A DNA stretch of 37,901 nucleotides, taken from assembly GCA_002315475.1 (NCBI GenBank), contig DCGI01000093.1:1-37901 (forward strand), written 5' to 3'. The notes under the pieces were generated by a model that had not been told where the DNA came from, ran no database searches, and saw nothing but the letters and a program-made list of their open reading frames with translations. Below are positions 22,582-30,442 of the stretch, piece by piece. This DNA is from Christensenella sp. UBA1782. GTDB taxonomy: Bacteria; Bacillota; Clostridia; Christensenellales; DTU072. The position numbers and the translations under genes are program-made. Each line of letters opens with the position of its first letter. The first letter of the stretch is position 1.

Positions 22582-22878
22582 CTATTTTTTTCTTCCTAAG
22601 GCGGTGATGGTCACACCGTCGGGAATCAGTAAATACTGTTTATCTCGCACTTTGCGAACGGAACCGCATAAGGCGAACATGACGCCGCCCAAAAAATCCA
22701 ACATTCGTTGTGCGACGGCGTACGGCACTTCTTCCAAAACGATAAGAACGCCTTCTTTGTTCTGCACCCGATCGACGATTTCTTCCACGTCGGAAAACTT
22801 TTTCGGACAAAATTCTCTTACTTCTTTTTTTATCGTAAACATCCCGTCTTTTTCTTTGGTAGGCGCGATGATTCTCAT
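22582..22878 (-). CDS. sepF: SepF-like cell division protein, short form
   Basis: 98 residues comprising only the SepF/YlmF core (FSDVEEIVDRVQNKEGVLIV, AQRMLDFLGGVMFALCGSVRKV, YLLIPDGVTI). SepF bundles FtsZ at the division site. The N-terminal membrane-binding amphipathic helix and linker of the usual ~150-residue protein are missing, so membrane attachment would need another route. The start overlaps the end of yggS by 4 bp. Position beside yggS matches ylmE-ylmF in Bacillus. Confidence 0.88.
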   Translation of the reverse strand: MRIIAPTKEKDGMFTIKKEVREFCPKKFSDVEEIVDRVQNKEGVLIVLEEVPYAVAQRMLDFLGGVMFALCGSVRKVRDKQYLLIPDGVTITALGRKK

Positions 22879-23528
22879 ACCGAATAGTTTCTCTCCCCGA
22901 AAATGGCTCTCCCCACCCGCACGATATTGGCTCCGCAGGCGGCGGCAATCAAATAATCGTTACTCATCCCCATGGACAAATAGCGAAAGGTATCCGAACG
23001 ATAGCGAGCAAACTTTTCGTACACCGACGAGAAGATTTCTTTCAGGCGACTTTCCGAAGCGTCCAACGGCGCAACCGACATCAATCCCTGCACGCAAACG
23101 CCGTCCGCTTTGGCGATTTCATCCAAAAACGCATCGACTTCTTCCAACGGGATACCCCCTTTGTTTTCCTCGTTTCCGCCGTTGATTTCCACCAAAATGT
23201 TCTGCACGAGCTTATGTTTTTGGGCTTGCTTGTCGATTTCTCGTACCAATTCCATACGGTCTACGCTGTGGATTAAGTCTACTTTGCCGACGAGATACTT
23301 CACCTTATTGGTCTGTAATCTGCCGATAAAATCCCATCGAAATTCGGGGACGTACTTTTCCGTCAACTCCTGAACCTTGTTTTCACCCGCTCCCAAACAC
23401 AAACCCGTTCCCATACAAACCCTGATTTCGTCGAGGGTTCTCGTCTTGGTTGCGGCGATGATTTCGGTTTCTTTGTTGACAAGGTCGAGTTCCTTTCGGA
23501 TTCCTTCCAAAGCCTGAACGATTTCCAT
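22875..23528 (-). CDS. PLP homeostasis protein YggS/YlmE
   Basis: 217 residues, single-domain alanine-racemase-like TIM barrel that binds pyridoxal phosphate and buffers the cofactor. Motifs: IIAATKTRTLDEI (PLP-binding Lys), LGAGENKVQELTEK, FIGRLQTNKVKYL, HSVDRMEL, and MGMSNDYLIAAACGANIVRVGRAIFG (phosphate-binding end). I choose ATG 23528; the frame is open upstream to a TTG at 23564, but that stretch overlaps the ssb stop. The ribosome site is weak (ACAGG). It sits in an operon with ssb upstream and sepF downstream. Confidence 0.92.
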   Translation of the reverse strand: MEIVQALEGIRKELDLVNKETEIIAATKTRTLDEIRVCMGTGLCLGAGENKVQELTEKYVPEFRWDFIGRLQTNKVKYLVGKVDLIHSVDRMELVREIDKQAQKHKLVQNILVEINGGNEENKGGIPLEEVDAFLDEIAKADGVCVQGLMSVAPLDASESRLKEIFSSVYEKFARYRSDTFRYLSMGMSNDYLIAAACGANIVRVGRAIFGERNYSV

Positions 23529-23560
23529 ACCTGTTACTATAGCATATTCCCCGTTTTTTT

Positions 23561-24196
23561 TCAATAATTTTCGCTTTCTTCTTCGAAGATTTCAATTCTG
23601 TTTATGCTTACTTCGTAGGCGGTACGTTCTTCACTCTCCCCCGTCTCCTTGACCTTTTGATAATTTCTCGATTGAATTCTGCCGTTTAGAGATACTTTCG
23701 TACCTACCGGCAAGTCCCGCATAAACCTTGCGTTTCTACCCCATGCGATGCAGGGCAAATAGTCGCTCTTGTTGTACGCCCTGTTGACCGCCAAAAGGAC
23801 GTCGCATATCTCTCTTTTGAACGGCGTCATCCGATAAACGGGTTCTTTACAGACGTATCCGATAATGTCAATGGAATTCGGATTGCGGCTTTCGTCGTTT
23901 TCCAAAATTTCCCGCACGAAAAGCGTCAAAAGCAACTTGCTTTTTCCGTCGGAAAGCTTGTTATAGCTCCGCAACTGCCCCAAAAACGTAACCGTCATAC
24001 CTACCTGCAAGTCGCAATCGGCAAAAAGTCTTTCGCTGACGGTAAAAGGAATATCGTCGTTCTGTTTGCTGAGCCGTTCCACCGAAAGGGTGCTTTCGTA
24101 AAAACCTTCACCGTACATCTGATGGGTATATCTCGGTTCTTCGACGATGGTGCCGCTGACAACGGCGACGTTGTTGTTCAATAGTTCATAATTCAT
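23561..24196 (-). CDS. Two-OB-fold single-stranded DNA-binding-like protein
   Basis: 211 residues built as two SSB-type OB folds in tandem: first about 1-105 (NVAVVSGTIVEEPRYTHQ, TVTFLGQLRSYNK), second about 106-211 (SIDIIGYVCKEPVYRM, CDVLLAVNRAYNKSDYLPCIAWGRNARF, TKVSLNGRIQSRNYQK). The second fold carries the classical W-G-x-x-A segment. It lacks the acidic C-terminal tip (DDDIPF) by which canonical SSB recruits partners, so it is likely an auxiliary SSB or PriB-like protein. AAGGAG precedes ATG 24196. Confidence 0.85.
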   Translation of the reverse strand: MNYELLNNNVAVVSGTIVEEPRYTHQMYGEGFYESTLSVERLSKQNDDIPFTVSERLFADCDLQVGMTVTFLGQLRSYNKLSDGKSKLLLTLFVREILENDESRNPNSIDIIGYVCKEPVYRMTPFKREICDVLLAVNRAYNKSDYLPCIAWGRNARFMRDLPVGTKVSLNGRIQSRNYQKVKETGESEERTAYEVSINRIEIFEEESENY

Positions 24197-24208
24197 TTTT
24201 TGTACTCC

Positions 24209-24970
24209 TTACGTTGATTTCGTTTGTGTTCCGTTATTGTCGATTTGATAGTTTTCGGTTAGGACGAGCTCGTCGATTCGCACGAAGGACAGTCCTTTAT
24301 TTCGGACGCCCATAATAATGGTGGGCAAAGCTTCCGCAATGTGGTCGCTGTTGTTGTGACAAAGAATAATGGAACCTTTATGCACACGCGACAGAATCCT
24401 TTCGGTGATTTGTGCGGCACCGATTCCTTTCCAGTCCAAACTGTCCACGTCCCACTGCACACCGGTCATGCCCACGTCGTCGAGCGTCCCGATGAGGGTA
24501 TTATTATAGTCGCCGAACGGCGGGCGAAAGTACTTCGGTCTTGTTCCCGTCAGACGTTCGATTTGCGTATTGACCGCTTCCACCTGCTCTTGCATTTCCG
24601 CCGCACCGATTGAAGAAAAACGGGGATGGTCTTTACTGTGATTTCCGATTAAATGCCCACGAGAAGCGATTTCCTGTGTCAGTTCTTCGTTGGCATCTAT
24701 CCAAAACCCCACCAAAAAGAAAGTGGCTTGCACTTGGTAGGTATCCAAAATATCGAGGATGCTCCTCGTTTTGTCGCTACCCCATGCGGCGTCGAAAGTG
24801 AGTGCCACCTTGTCGGCATCGGTTTGAACCGAATAGACGGGAAGTAATTTTTGTGCCGAAGCTTCTCGGCTTTGCACCCCGACGACGCAACCTACGGTTA
24901 CCGCGGTCACCAATGCGACGCAAAGCACCGCCACCAAAATAACCTTTCCTTTTTTGACGACTACAAACAT
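24209..24970 (-). CDS. Polysaccharide deacetylase, PdaB-like
   Basis: 253 residues: a short cytoplasmic start, one N-terminal membrane anchor (about 9-32), then a CE4 deacetylase domain facing outside. Motifs: LTFDAAWGSD (D60; the second metal-binding Asp of the usual TFDD is Ala, as in PdaB-type TFD-x-x-WG), GNHSKDH (H111, H115), RPPFGDYN, and LCHNNSDH at the end. PdaB is needed late in sporulation to keep the spore cortex, which fits the yqfC/yqfD genes nearby. The altered metal ligand leaves catalytic activity uncertain. GGAG precedes ATG 24970. It heads the operon down to rluD. Confidence 0.88.
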   Translation of the reverse strand: MFVVVKKGKVILVAVLCVALVTAVTVGCVVGVQSREASAQKLLPVYSVQTDADKVALTFDAAWGSDKTRSILDILDTYQVQATFFLVGFWIDANEELTQEIASRGHLIGNHSKDHPRFSSIGAAEMQEQVEAVNTQIERLTGTRPKYFRPPFGDYNNTLIGTLDDVGMTGVQWDVDSLDWKGIGAAQITERILSRVHKGSIILCHNNSDHIAEALPTIIMGVRNKGLSFVRIDELVLTENYQIDNNGTQTKST

Positions 24971-25269
24971 TTTCTCTTGCTCCTTGATTGTACAATACCT
25001 TGCTCGACGAATTTTGTCTTGCTTTGTCGATTTTTATCCGATTTCAGCTCCTTTTCCCGAACGGAAGAAACCTACTACCAATGTATGAACCTGTTTTTCC
25101 TTTTATGATTGCCGGAGAAACGAAATCCCTCTCTTTCGCCTGCTTGTTTTTCCGTTCTCTTTTATAAAAATTCCGCCAAACCTACCCGGAAACGTAAAAC
25201 CCGTTCGGGTTCGACCATAAAACGACGGCATCTTCGACCGTTCCGAAAAATTGAATTTACGTTAGCAAA

Positions 25270-25302
25270 AAATAAAAAACGGACGTGCGTTTTTCACGTC
25301 CG
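25270..25302 (-). terminator. Intrinsic terminator-like hairpin
   Basis: Perfect 8-bp stem CGGACGTG / CACGTCCG (25280-25287 and 25295-25302), followed on the minus strand by T6-A-T2. Confidence 0.75.
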
Positions 25303-25361
25303 CGAGTAAAAATATCGTTCGTTTATAAAGCGGTGGTAACTTCAAAATTTTTCTATACAAA

Positions 25362-25394
25362 AAATAAAAAAGAGGCGACCGTTCGAGTCCCTCT
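25362..25394 (-). terminator. Intrinsic terminator downstream of purD
   Basis: Minus strand AGAGG-GAC ... GTC-G-CCTCT (25394-25371), one bulged base, then a T6-A-T6 tract. Confidence 0.65.
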
Positions 25395-25498
25395 GTTTTT
25401 TCGTACGCCCATGTCCCGTTCTTGAAAAAGGGAGTCCTTCCCTTTCCGGAAACTACTTTGTTGTTATCTACCCGTCCGTAGGTTGCTTACCTGCGTTT

Positions 25499-26761
25499 TT
25501 AATTGTTTCTGCCGGCAATATCCTTGCGATAGTGCATCCCCTCAAACGAAATCTTTTCAATGTTTTTGTAGGCTTTCTTGACGCAGTCTTCCATGTTGTC
25601 GCCCCAGCACGCCACGCTGATAACTCTGCCGCCCGACGTCTTTAATTCTCCGTCAATCAACTTGGTTCCCGCATGGTACACGCTGACGTCTTCGTCGATA
25701 GAACCGATAGTCAGTTTGTTAAACTTAGAATACTCCAAAGGATAGCCGCCGCTTGTAGCCACCACGCAAACGCCGCATTTGTCGGACATTTCTATTTTTC
25801 CGATACGCCCCAAATCCCCGTCGATGACCGCTTCGAAAATATCCAACAAAGGTGTTTGAATCTGCGAAAACAGAATTTGACTTTCCACGTCGCAAAAACG
25901 GCAAATAAAATCCACCGCCTTGATACCGTTTTCGGTGAGAATCAAGGAAAAACCGAGCACCCCTTTATAGTCGATACCTTCCTGTTTTAACGCCTCCAAC
26001 GTCGGCACAAAAATCTTCTCGTAGGCTTCCCGTTCCACTTCGGGCGTATATAAAACCGCAGGCATGGAAGCTCCCATTCCCGCCGTACTCATACCGACGT
26101 CCCCTTCGTAAACTCGTTTATAGTTATTTACGGCACGAAGCGGATAAATGCTCTTTCCGTCCGTCAAGGTTAAAACGATAACCTTATCCCCTTGTACAAA
26201 CTCCTCAATATCCACCTTTTTACCGGCATCGCCGAAAAGCTCGGCTATCATGACGTCGTAAAGATTGTTTTCGGCTTCCATTTGATTACGGGCAAAAATA
26301 ATACCTTTTCCCGCCGTTCTGCCTTCCGTCTTGATGACGAGAGGATACTTTTGCGTTTTTATATACTTTTTTGCTTTCAAATAGTCGTCAAACATTTTAT
26401 GTTTGGAAGAAGGAATACCGTATTTTTCACAAAGATTGTGACAGAATTCTTTACTGCACTCCATTAAAGCACCTTTGGAACAACAACCGAACGCACGATG
26501 CCCTTTCTCATTCAAAATATCGACCAAACCGCCCAAAAGGGATTCGTCCGGACTGACCACCGTCAATCGGATATTGGGATTATCGTCCAAAAATTCCAAA
26601 ATACCGTCAAAATCGGTGACGCTCTTGTTGATGCAAGTGGCTATCCCCGCCAGACCGCCGTTTCCGGGAATACAAAAGATATTATCGACTCTCGGATCTT
26701 TTTTGAGTTCCAAAGCCAATGCGTGTTCTCTTCCTCTCGAACCAATCAACAAAATATCCAT
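25499..26761 (-). CDS. PurD-like ATP-grasp ligase, divergent
   Basis: 420 residues with the full length and order of phosphoribosylamine-glycine ligase (purine synthesis step 2): N-terminal GSRGREHALA, ATP-grasp IKTEGRTAGKGI, FGDAG, C-terminal VISVACWG. Several normally invariant sites differ. VVGPE is VVSPD, the GPNTGGMGAY loop is GMSTAGMGAS, and EFNxRFGDPE is DFICRFCDVE, so a metal-binding Asn is Ile (286). The enzyme may therefore be a paralogue with altered substrate, or a weak PurD. No other pur gene is in the window. GGGAG lies five bases before ATG 26761. Confidence 0.8.
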   Translation of the reverse strand: MDILLIGSRGREHALALELKKDPRVDNIFCIPGNGGLAGIATCINKSVTDFDGILEFLDDNPNIRLTVVSPDESLLGGLVDILNEKGHRAFGCCSKGALMECSKEFCHNLCEKYGIPSSKHKMFDDYLKAKKYIKTQKYPLVIKTEGRTAGKGIIFARNQMEAENNLYDVMIAELFGDAGKKVDIEEFVQGDKVIVLTLTDGKSIYPLRAVNNYKRVYEGDVGMSTAGMGASMPAVLYTPEVEREAYEKIFVPTLEALKQEGIDYKGVLGFSLILTENGIKAVDFICRFCDVESQILFSQIQTPLLDIFEAVIDGDLGRIGKIEMSDKCGVCVVATSGGYPLEYSKFNKLTIGSIDEDVSVYHAGTKLIDGELKTSGGRVISVACWGDNMEDCVKKAYKNIEKISFEGMHYRKDIAGRNN

Positions 26762-26838
26762 GTTTTCTCCCGTCGTAATATTTTCATATTACGTTTATCA
26801 AAAGTAGGTCTAAAGAATAACACAAAAATGACGATTCG

Positions 26839-27702
26839 TCAAGTATGAAATTGTGCAAAAGCACTACATCCGCATGGCAAAACTAACCCGTCTCGGCAAG
26901 GAAGACCGATTTCGTCGGCGTCGGTTTCGTGCGGCATGTCCTTGAACACAATGTCAATAATGTTTTTCATGACCGTCGGTTGGGAACCCGTCGTGTAAGA
27001 ATTGATTAAAAAGAACAGCGGCGTATCCTTCAACACCCCTTTCGTCAACTCGACAAGGTCGAAAATCTTGTCCTCCAAACGCCACATTTCCCCTTTCGGC
27101 CCCCTGCCGTAGGCGGGAGGATCCATTAAAACGGCGTCGTATTTTCTGCCGCGACGGATTTCCCGTTCCACAAATTTCACACAGTCGTCCACGATAAAAC
27201 GGGCGTGCGAAAGGTCGGCATGGGACAAGTCGCAGTTGGTTTTTGCCGTTTCGCACATGGCTTTTGCCGCATCGACGTGACAGACGTCGGCACCCGCCTT
27301 TAAGCAAGCCACCGTGGCTCCCCCCGTATAACCGAACAAATTCAATACGCTGATTTTCCTTGCGGCTTGCGAAATCAACGACGTCATTCTGTCCCAGTTT
27401 ACCGCTTGTTCGGGAAAAATGCCGATGTGCTTAAAATTCATCAAACGAAGCTCAAACGTCAAATCCCGCCAATGCACGTAAAACTTTTCGGCTACGGGAA
27501 CATTCTTTTGCCAAGCACCGCCCCCCGTCGAACTACGCGTATAAACCGCCGAAAGACCTTTCTGTTTTTCCAACGGGAAAGGGGGTTGCCAAATCACCTG
27601 CGGATCGGGACGCAAAAACGTGTATCCCGCTATCTTTTCCAATTTTTGACCGTCTCCCGTCGTCAAAATTTCATAATCTTGCCATTCCTTGTTTATCTTC
27701 AT
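26839..27702 (-). CDS. RlmI/COG1092-like SAM methyltransferase
   Basis: 287 residues. A Rossmann methyltransferase with SAM motif VLNLFGYTGGATVACLKAGA and VDAAK, VDDCVKFVERE, and catalytic MDPPAYGRGPKGE, the pattern of COG1092 enzymes that methylate cytosine in 23S rRNA. The N-terminal PUA domain of RlmI is replaced by a short beta-rich segment (about 1-90), so the target is uncertain. Its ATG overlaps the stop of the upstream regulator by 4 bp (27699-27702), so expression is coupled. Confidence 0.85.
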   Translation of the reverse strand: MKINKEWQDYEILTTGDGQKLEKIAGYTFLRPDPQVIWQPPFPLEKQKGLSAVYTRSSTGGGAWQKNVPVAEKFYVHWRDLTFELRLMNFKHIGIFPEQAVNWDRMTSLISQAARKISVLNLFGYTGGATVACLKAGADVCHVDAAKAMCETAKTNCDLSHADLSHARFIVDDCVKFVEREIRRGRKYDAVLMDPPAYGRGPKGEMWRLEDKIFDLVELTKGVLKDTPLFFLINSYTTGSQPTVMKNIIDIVFKDMPHETDADEIGLPCRDGLVLPCGCSAFAQFHT

Positions 27703-30299
27703 ACTCTGAACACCTTTTTTTCAATTTCTTTTTTATAAATCTCGGTCGGAATCCCCATACGTTCCATGCGTTCCACGTACCGTCCGGCTCCGATATAATC
27801 GCCGGTTTGTAACAGGGAAAGAACGAGCGTCTGCAAATCCGAACCGAACTCCGAACGAATTTCTTTATCGATTTGCCGAAAAACAGGGATAGCGTAACCC
27901 GTCGCAAACCCTTGTTCACACACCGAACCCAGTCGGTTCAGCTCTATCGTTTTTCTGCCGATTTCGGGTATATCTTCCCACGCTCGCATCCCTTTCCGAA
28001 AAGCGGTATAATCGTCTTCCACCTTTTCAAGCGTCAGTTTATACCGATTGTTTTGATAGGAAAAACCGAACGGAATACCGTATTTTTGCAAAGTTTTTCG
28101 AAGCAAATTGTTGGTCGTTTTCAAATTGTTGACCGAAGAAGAATAGACGTATCCGTCCCAAAGATTCTCCAAAATACGGTTTCGGTCGATTCCGTCGGGA
28201 AAAAGAAGATACAACAAAAAAAGCTCTTTGCATTTTTTGGTTTTCCAAACGATTTCTTCTTTATCCAAAAATACCAGCGGTTCCCCGAAAAACCGCACCC
28301 GCACCGTTTTTTCGGATATTTGATTTTTCTTACCGGAAACCCTTTGCAGTTCTAAAAGAAAATCGGGGCAAAAACCATGTGCGTCGGCAAAAGTAATCAA
28401 AGGTAAAAAGCAATCGTAAAACGCCATAACGATATTCGTATACCCGTACTTTTTTATATAGGAAAACAGCGATTCTATACTGTTTTTTTGTGAAAGAACA
28501 CTGTCGGAATTCAAAATACAGTTACACTCCACCGCATGATAAAGAAGATGAAAAACCGAACTGCCGAAGCTCGATTCGTCGATCTCCGAGAGTGTTTTCA
28601 TCGCCGCGCTTTTATCCCCTTTTTTCCATTGGGAATAGGCAAGTGCCGTCGCAAGGCAGGCTCCGCCGTCCCCTTTTTCAAAGGCACATCGGTACCCGAA
28701 AAACGACGCCATTTTACCCCCCCACTCCGCACTCTGTAATTCGGAATACAAGATGCTTTGAAAGGCTTTCGAAAGGAAGTACTCGGAATAGTATCTCTCT
28801 TCTGCTACTTTCAAAAGATTTTCTCCCGCCTTTACTTTATCGCCACGCATCATTTCAAATACGGTACAAAGCAAACGTTTCTCCGACGACTCCCCTTCGG
28901 CGGCAATCAGTTTTTCGATTTCGTCAATCTCGCTGCCAAAGCAAAAACGCCAAGTTTGGACACAGTTAAATCGGTAATAGGGATACATTTCTTTGATTTT
29001 TCGTAAAAACTTCGCACTCTTTCCGTACTCGCCGCTCATCGCTACGACGTCGGAAACGTTTTCCAAAAAACTGCAAAACAGAAAGTGCTTATCCCACCTT
29101 CCGCAATCGGAAATCCCTATGCACTTTTCATAAAAAAACGGATGCGAATAAAGTTCTCTTTTCTGTTCGTACGAAAGATATCGTATAAAAGAAATATCCC
29201 TTAAAAACGTTTCTTCGTCCGCCGTAGACATTTCGTCGATAAGACTCCCGAAAGCCTTTTCTTCCCGTAAACACAACGAGTATACTCTTTGTGCGATTTT
29301 GTTCTTCGGATAAACCGTTTTTACGGTTTCTTTTCGTGTGATATGGCGAATCAAATCGGAATAGTCTTCTTCTATTTTTTCTTTCGTCTTCTTATGAAAA
29401 ATCGAAGACAGAGCATACTCCGAAAAACCGATTTCAAAAAACCTTTCGGCTGCTTTTTCCAAGCCTTCGTTCCAACCGTATTTGATGCACTTTTCCAACA
29501 CGATTTCTATTTTGCCTACTTTTAACAGATAGTTTATATAGTCGTTTTTCGACTTATTTTCATCATATTTCGGTAGATTTAACAGAACGGATACTTTCGG
29601 ATGAATGTAAAAAAGGTTATCGACTTTCAAAATCAATTTTCGATTTTTACGATAGATTTCCATCAGTAATTCTTTCCCGCCTGCATACAAATAATCGCAA
29701 AAATCTTCTTCCACCACTTCAAAACTCGCTATCTCGGATAGGAAATCTTTTTCTTTTTCGGAAAATTCTACGCAAAAATCATCGTCGTTTTCTTGTTCCG
29801 ACAAGGGTATCACACGAGGAAATCTCTCTCCCGTCATGGCATAGGATATGGGCAAAAAGTTTTTTGCGACCAATACTATTTTCAGGTTTTCCGGACAGTT
29901 TTCCAATAGAAAACGCAACAGGGAAAAATTCCTTTCTTCGCAGTATTCTTCCATACTGCCCAGAATCAGTAAAACGTCGTTTTTGTACGTCGCTACGGTT
30001 TCCAATATCTTTTGCAAAACCACTTTTTCTCCGCTGATGGGTTTACAACAAAAATAGGAAAGATATCTTCTTTTTATTTCTTCCCGAAAGACCGCTTTCC
30101 GTAAAAAATGGTAGACGAAATTGCTTTCTCCCTGTGCTTTCACGTCCCACACGAAAGAATACCGATAGTTATTGCATAATTCGGGCAAAAAGTCCAAATG
30201 GATACTGTCGGTAGGCGAAAGCAGGAACACCGGAGCGTGTCCCGACATGATATCGTTGATGATGCGATTATTCTTTTCGTCGTTTATTGTCGTCGCCAT
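27699..30299 (-). CDS. Large SARP/BTAD-type regulator with degenerate STAND-like N-terminus
   Basis: 866 residues. The N-terminal ~200 residues resemble the ATPase of MalT/STAND regulators in outline (VFLLSPTDSIHLDFLPEL, VLLILGSMEEYCEE at the Walker B position, LKIVLVAKNFLP), but no Walker A GKT/S is present. A long helical repeat region (about 240-640) follows, TPR-like. From ~664 an OmpR-type winged helix (VRVRFFGEPLVF, WKTKKCKELFLLYLL, NNLKTTNNLLRKTL) and a BTAD-like tail complete it. ATG 30299 is preferred to TTG 30317; neither has a ribosome site, and the promoter spacing predicts a leaderless mRNA. It is the first gene of a two-gene unit. Target genes unknown. Confidence 0.8.
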   Translation of the reverse strand: MATTINDEKNNRIINDIMSGHAPVFLLSPTDSIHLDFLPELCNNYRYSFVWDVKAQGESNFVYHFLRKAVFREEIKRRYLSYFCCKPISGEKVVLQKILETVATYKNDVLLILGSMEEYCEERNFSLLRFLLENCPENLKIVLVAKNFLPISYAMTGERFPRVIPLSEQENDDDFCVEFSEKEKDFLSEIASFEVVEEDFCDYLYAGGKELLMEIYRKNRKLILKVDNLFYIHPKVSVLLNLPKYDENKSKNDYINYLLKVGKIEIVLEKCIKYGWNEGLEKAAERFFEIGFSEYALSSIFHKKTKEKIEEDYSDLIRHITRKETVKTVYPKNKIAQRVYSLCLREEKAFGSLIDEMSTADEETFLRDISFIRYLSYEQKRELYSHPFFYEKCIGISDCGRWDKHFLFCSFLENVSDVVAMSGEYGKSAKFLRKIKEMYPYYRFNCVQTWRFCFGSEIDEIEKLIAAEGESSEKRLLCTVFEMMRGDKVKAGENLLKVAEERYYSEYFLSKAFQSILYSELQSAEWGGKMASFFGYRCAFEKGDGGACLATALAYSQWKKGDKSAAMKTLSEIDESSFGSSVFHLLYHAVECNCILNSDSVLSQKNSIESLFSYIKKYGYTNIVMAFYDCFLPLITFADAHGFCPDFLLELQRVSGKKNQISEKTVRVRFFGEPLVFLDKEEIVWKTKKCKELFLLYLLFPDGIDRNRILENLWDGYVYSSSVNNLKTTNNLLRKTLQKYGIPFGFSYQNNRYKLTLEKVEDDYTAFRKGMRAWEDIPEIGRKTIELNRLGSVCEQGFATGYAIPVFRQIDKEIRSEFGSDLQTLVLSLLQTGDYIGAGRYVERMERMGIPTEIYKKEIEKKVFRV

Positions 30300-30305
30300 G
30301 GTATT

Positions 30306-30334
30306 ATGGTAAATCAACGGTAAAATTTTGTCAA
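30306..30334 (-). promoter_or_regulatory. Promoter of the SARP-type regulator
   Basis: Minus strand TTGACA (30334-30329), a 17-nt spacer and TACCAT (30311-30306). The predicted start coincides with the ATG at 30299. Confidence 0.5.
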
Positions 30335-30372
30335 GAATTTTGTCGTGTTTCGATAAAACTTACGTAATTCCT

Positions 30373-30401
30373 TTGACTTCATTCTAAAAGAATGGTAATC
30401 T
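30373..30401 (+). promoter_or_regulatory. Promoter of asd-dapB
   Basis: TTGACT (30373-30378), a 17-nt spacer and TAATCT (30396-30401) preceded by TGG (extended -10). Divergent from the regulator's promoter 39 bp away, so the two could share control. Confidence 0.55.
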
Positions 30402-30442
30402 TATATTTATCAAAAAAATTACCGAAATTCCGGAGGAAAATT

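Larger units (their letters stand above)
24971..25498 (-). other. 528-bp non-coding gap with terminator-like hairpins
   Basis: No credible gene on either strand. On the minus strand it carries a weak hairpin after purD (around 25426-25446), two clearer terminators (25362-25394, 25270-25302) and a small palindrome AACCCG-TT-CGGGTT (25198-25211). The part at 25442-25473 resembles sequence near the right edge of the window (37704-37747). Confidence 0.6.

Noticed and set aside
25371..25394. GTTCGAGTC resembling a tRNA T-loop
   Set aside because: The flanking bases cannot form the 5-bp T stem and no acceptor or anticodon arm is present. It is a loop of a terminator hairpin.
24971..25498. 6S or SRP RNA in the gap downstream of purD
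   Set aside because: Neither the SRP GGAAGGAAGCAGC-type motif nor a long interrupted 6S-like hairpin could be found. Only terminators and a weak repeat are visible.
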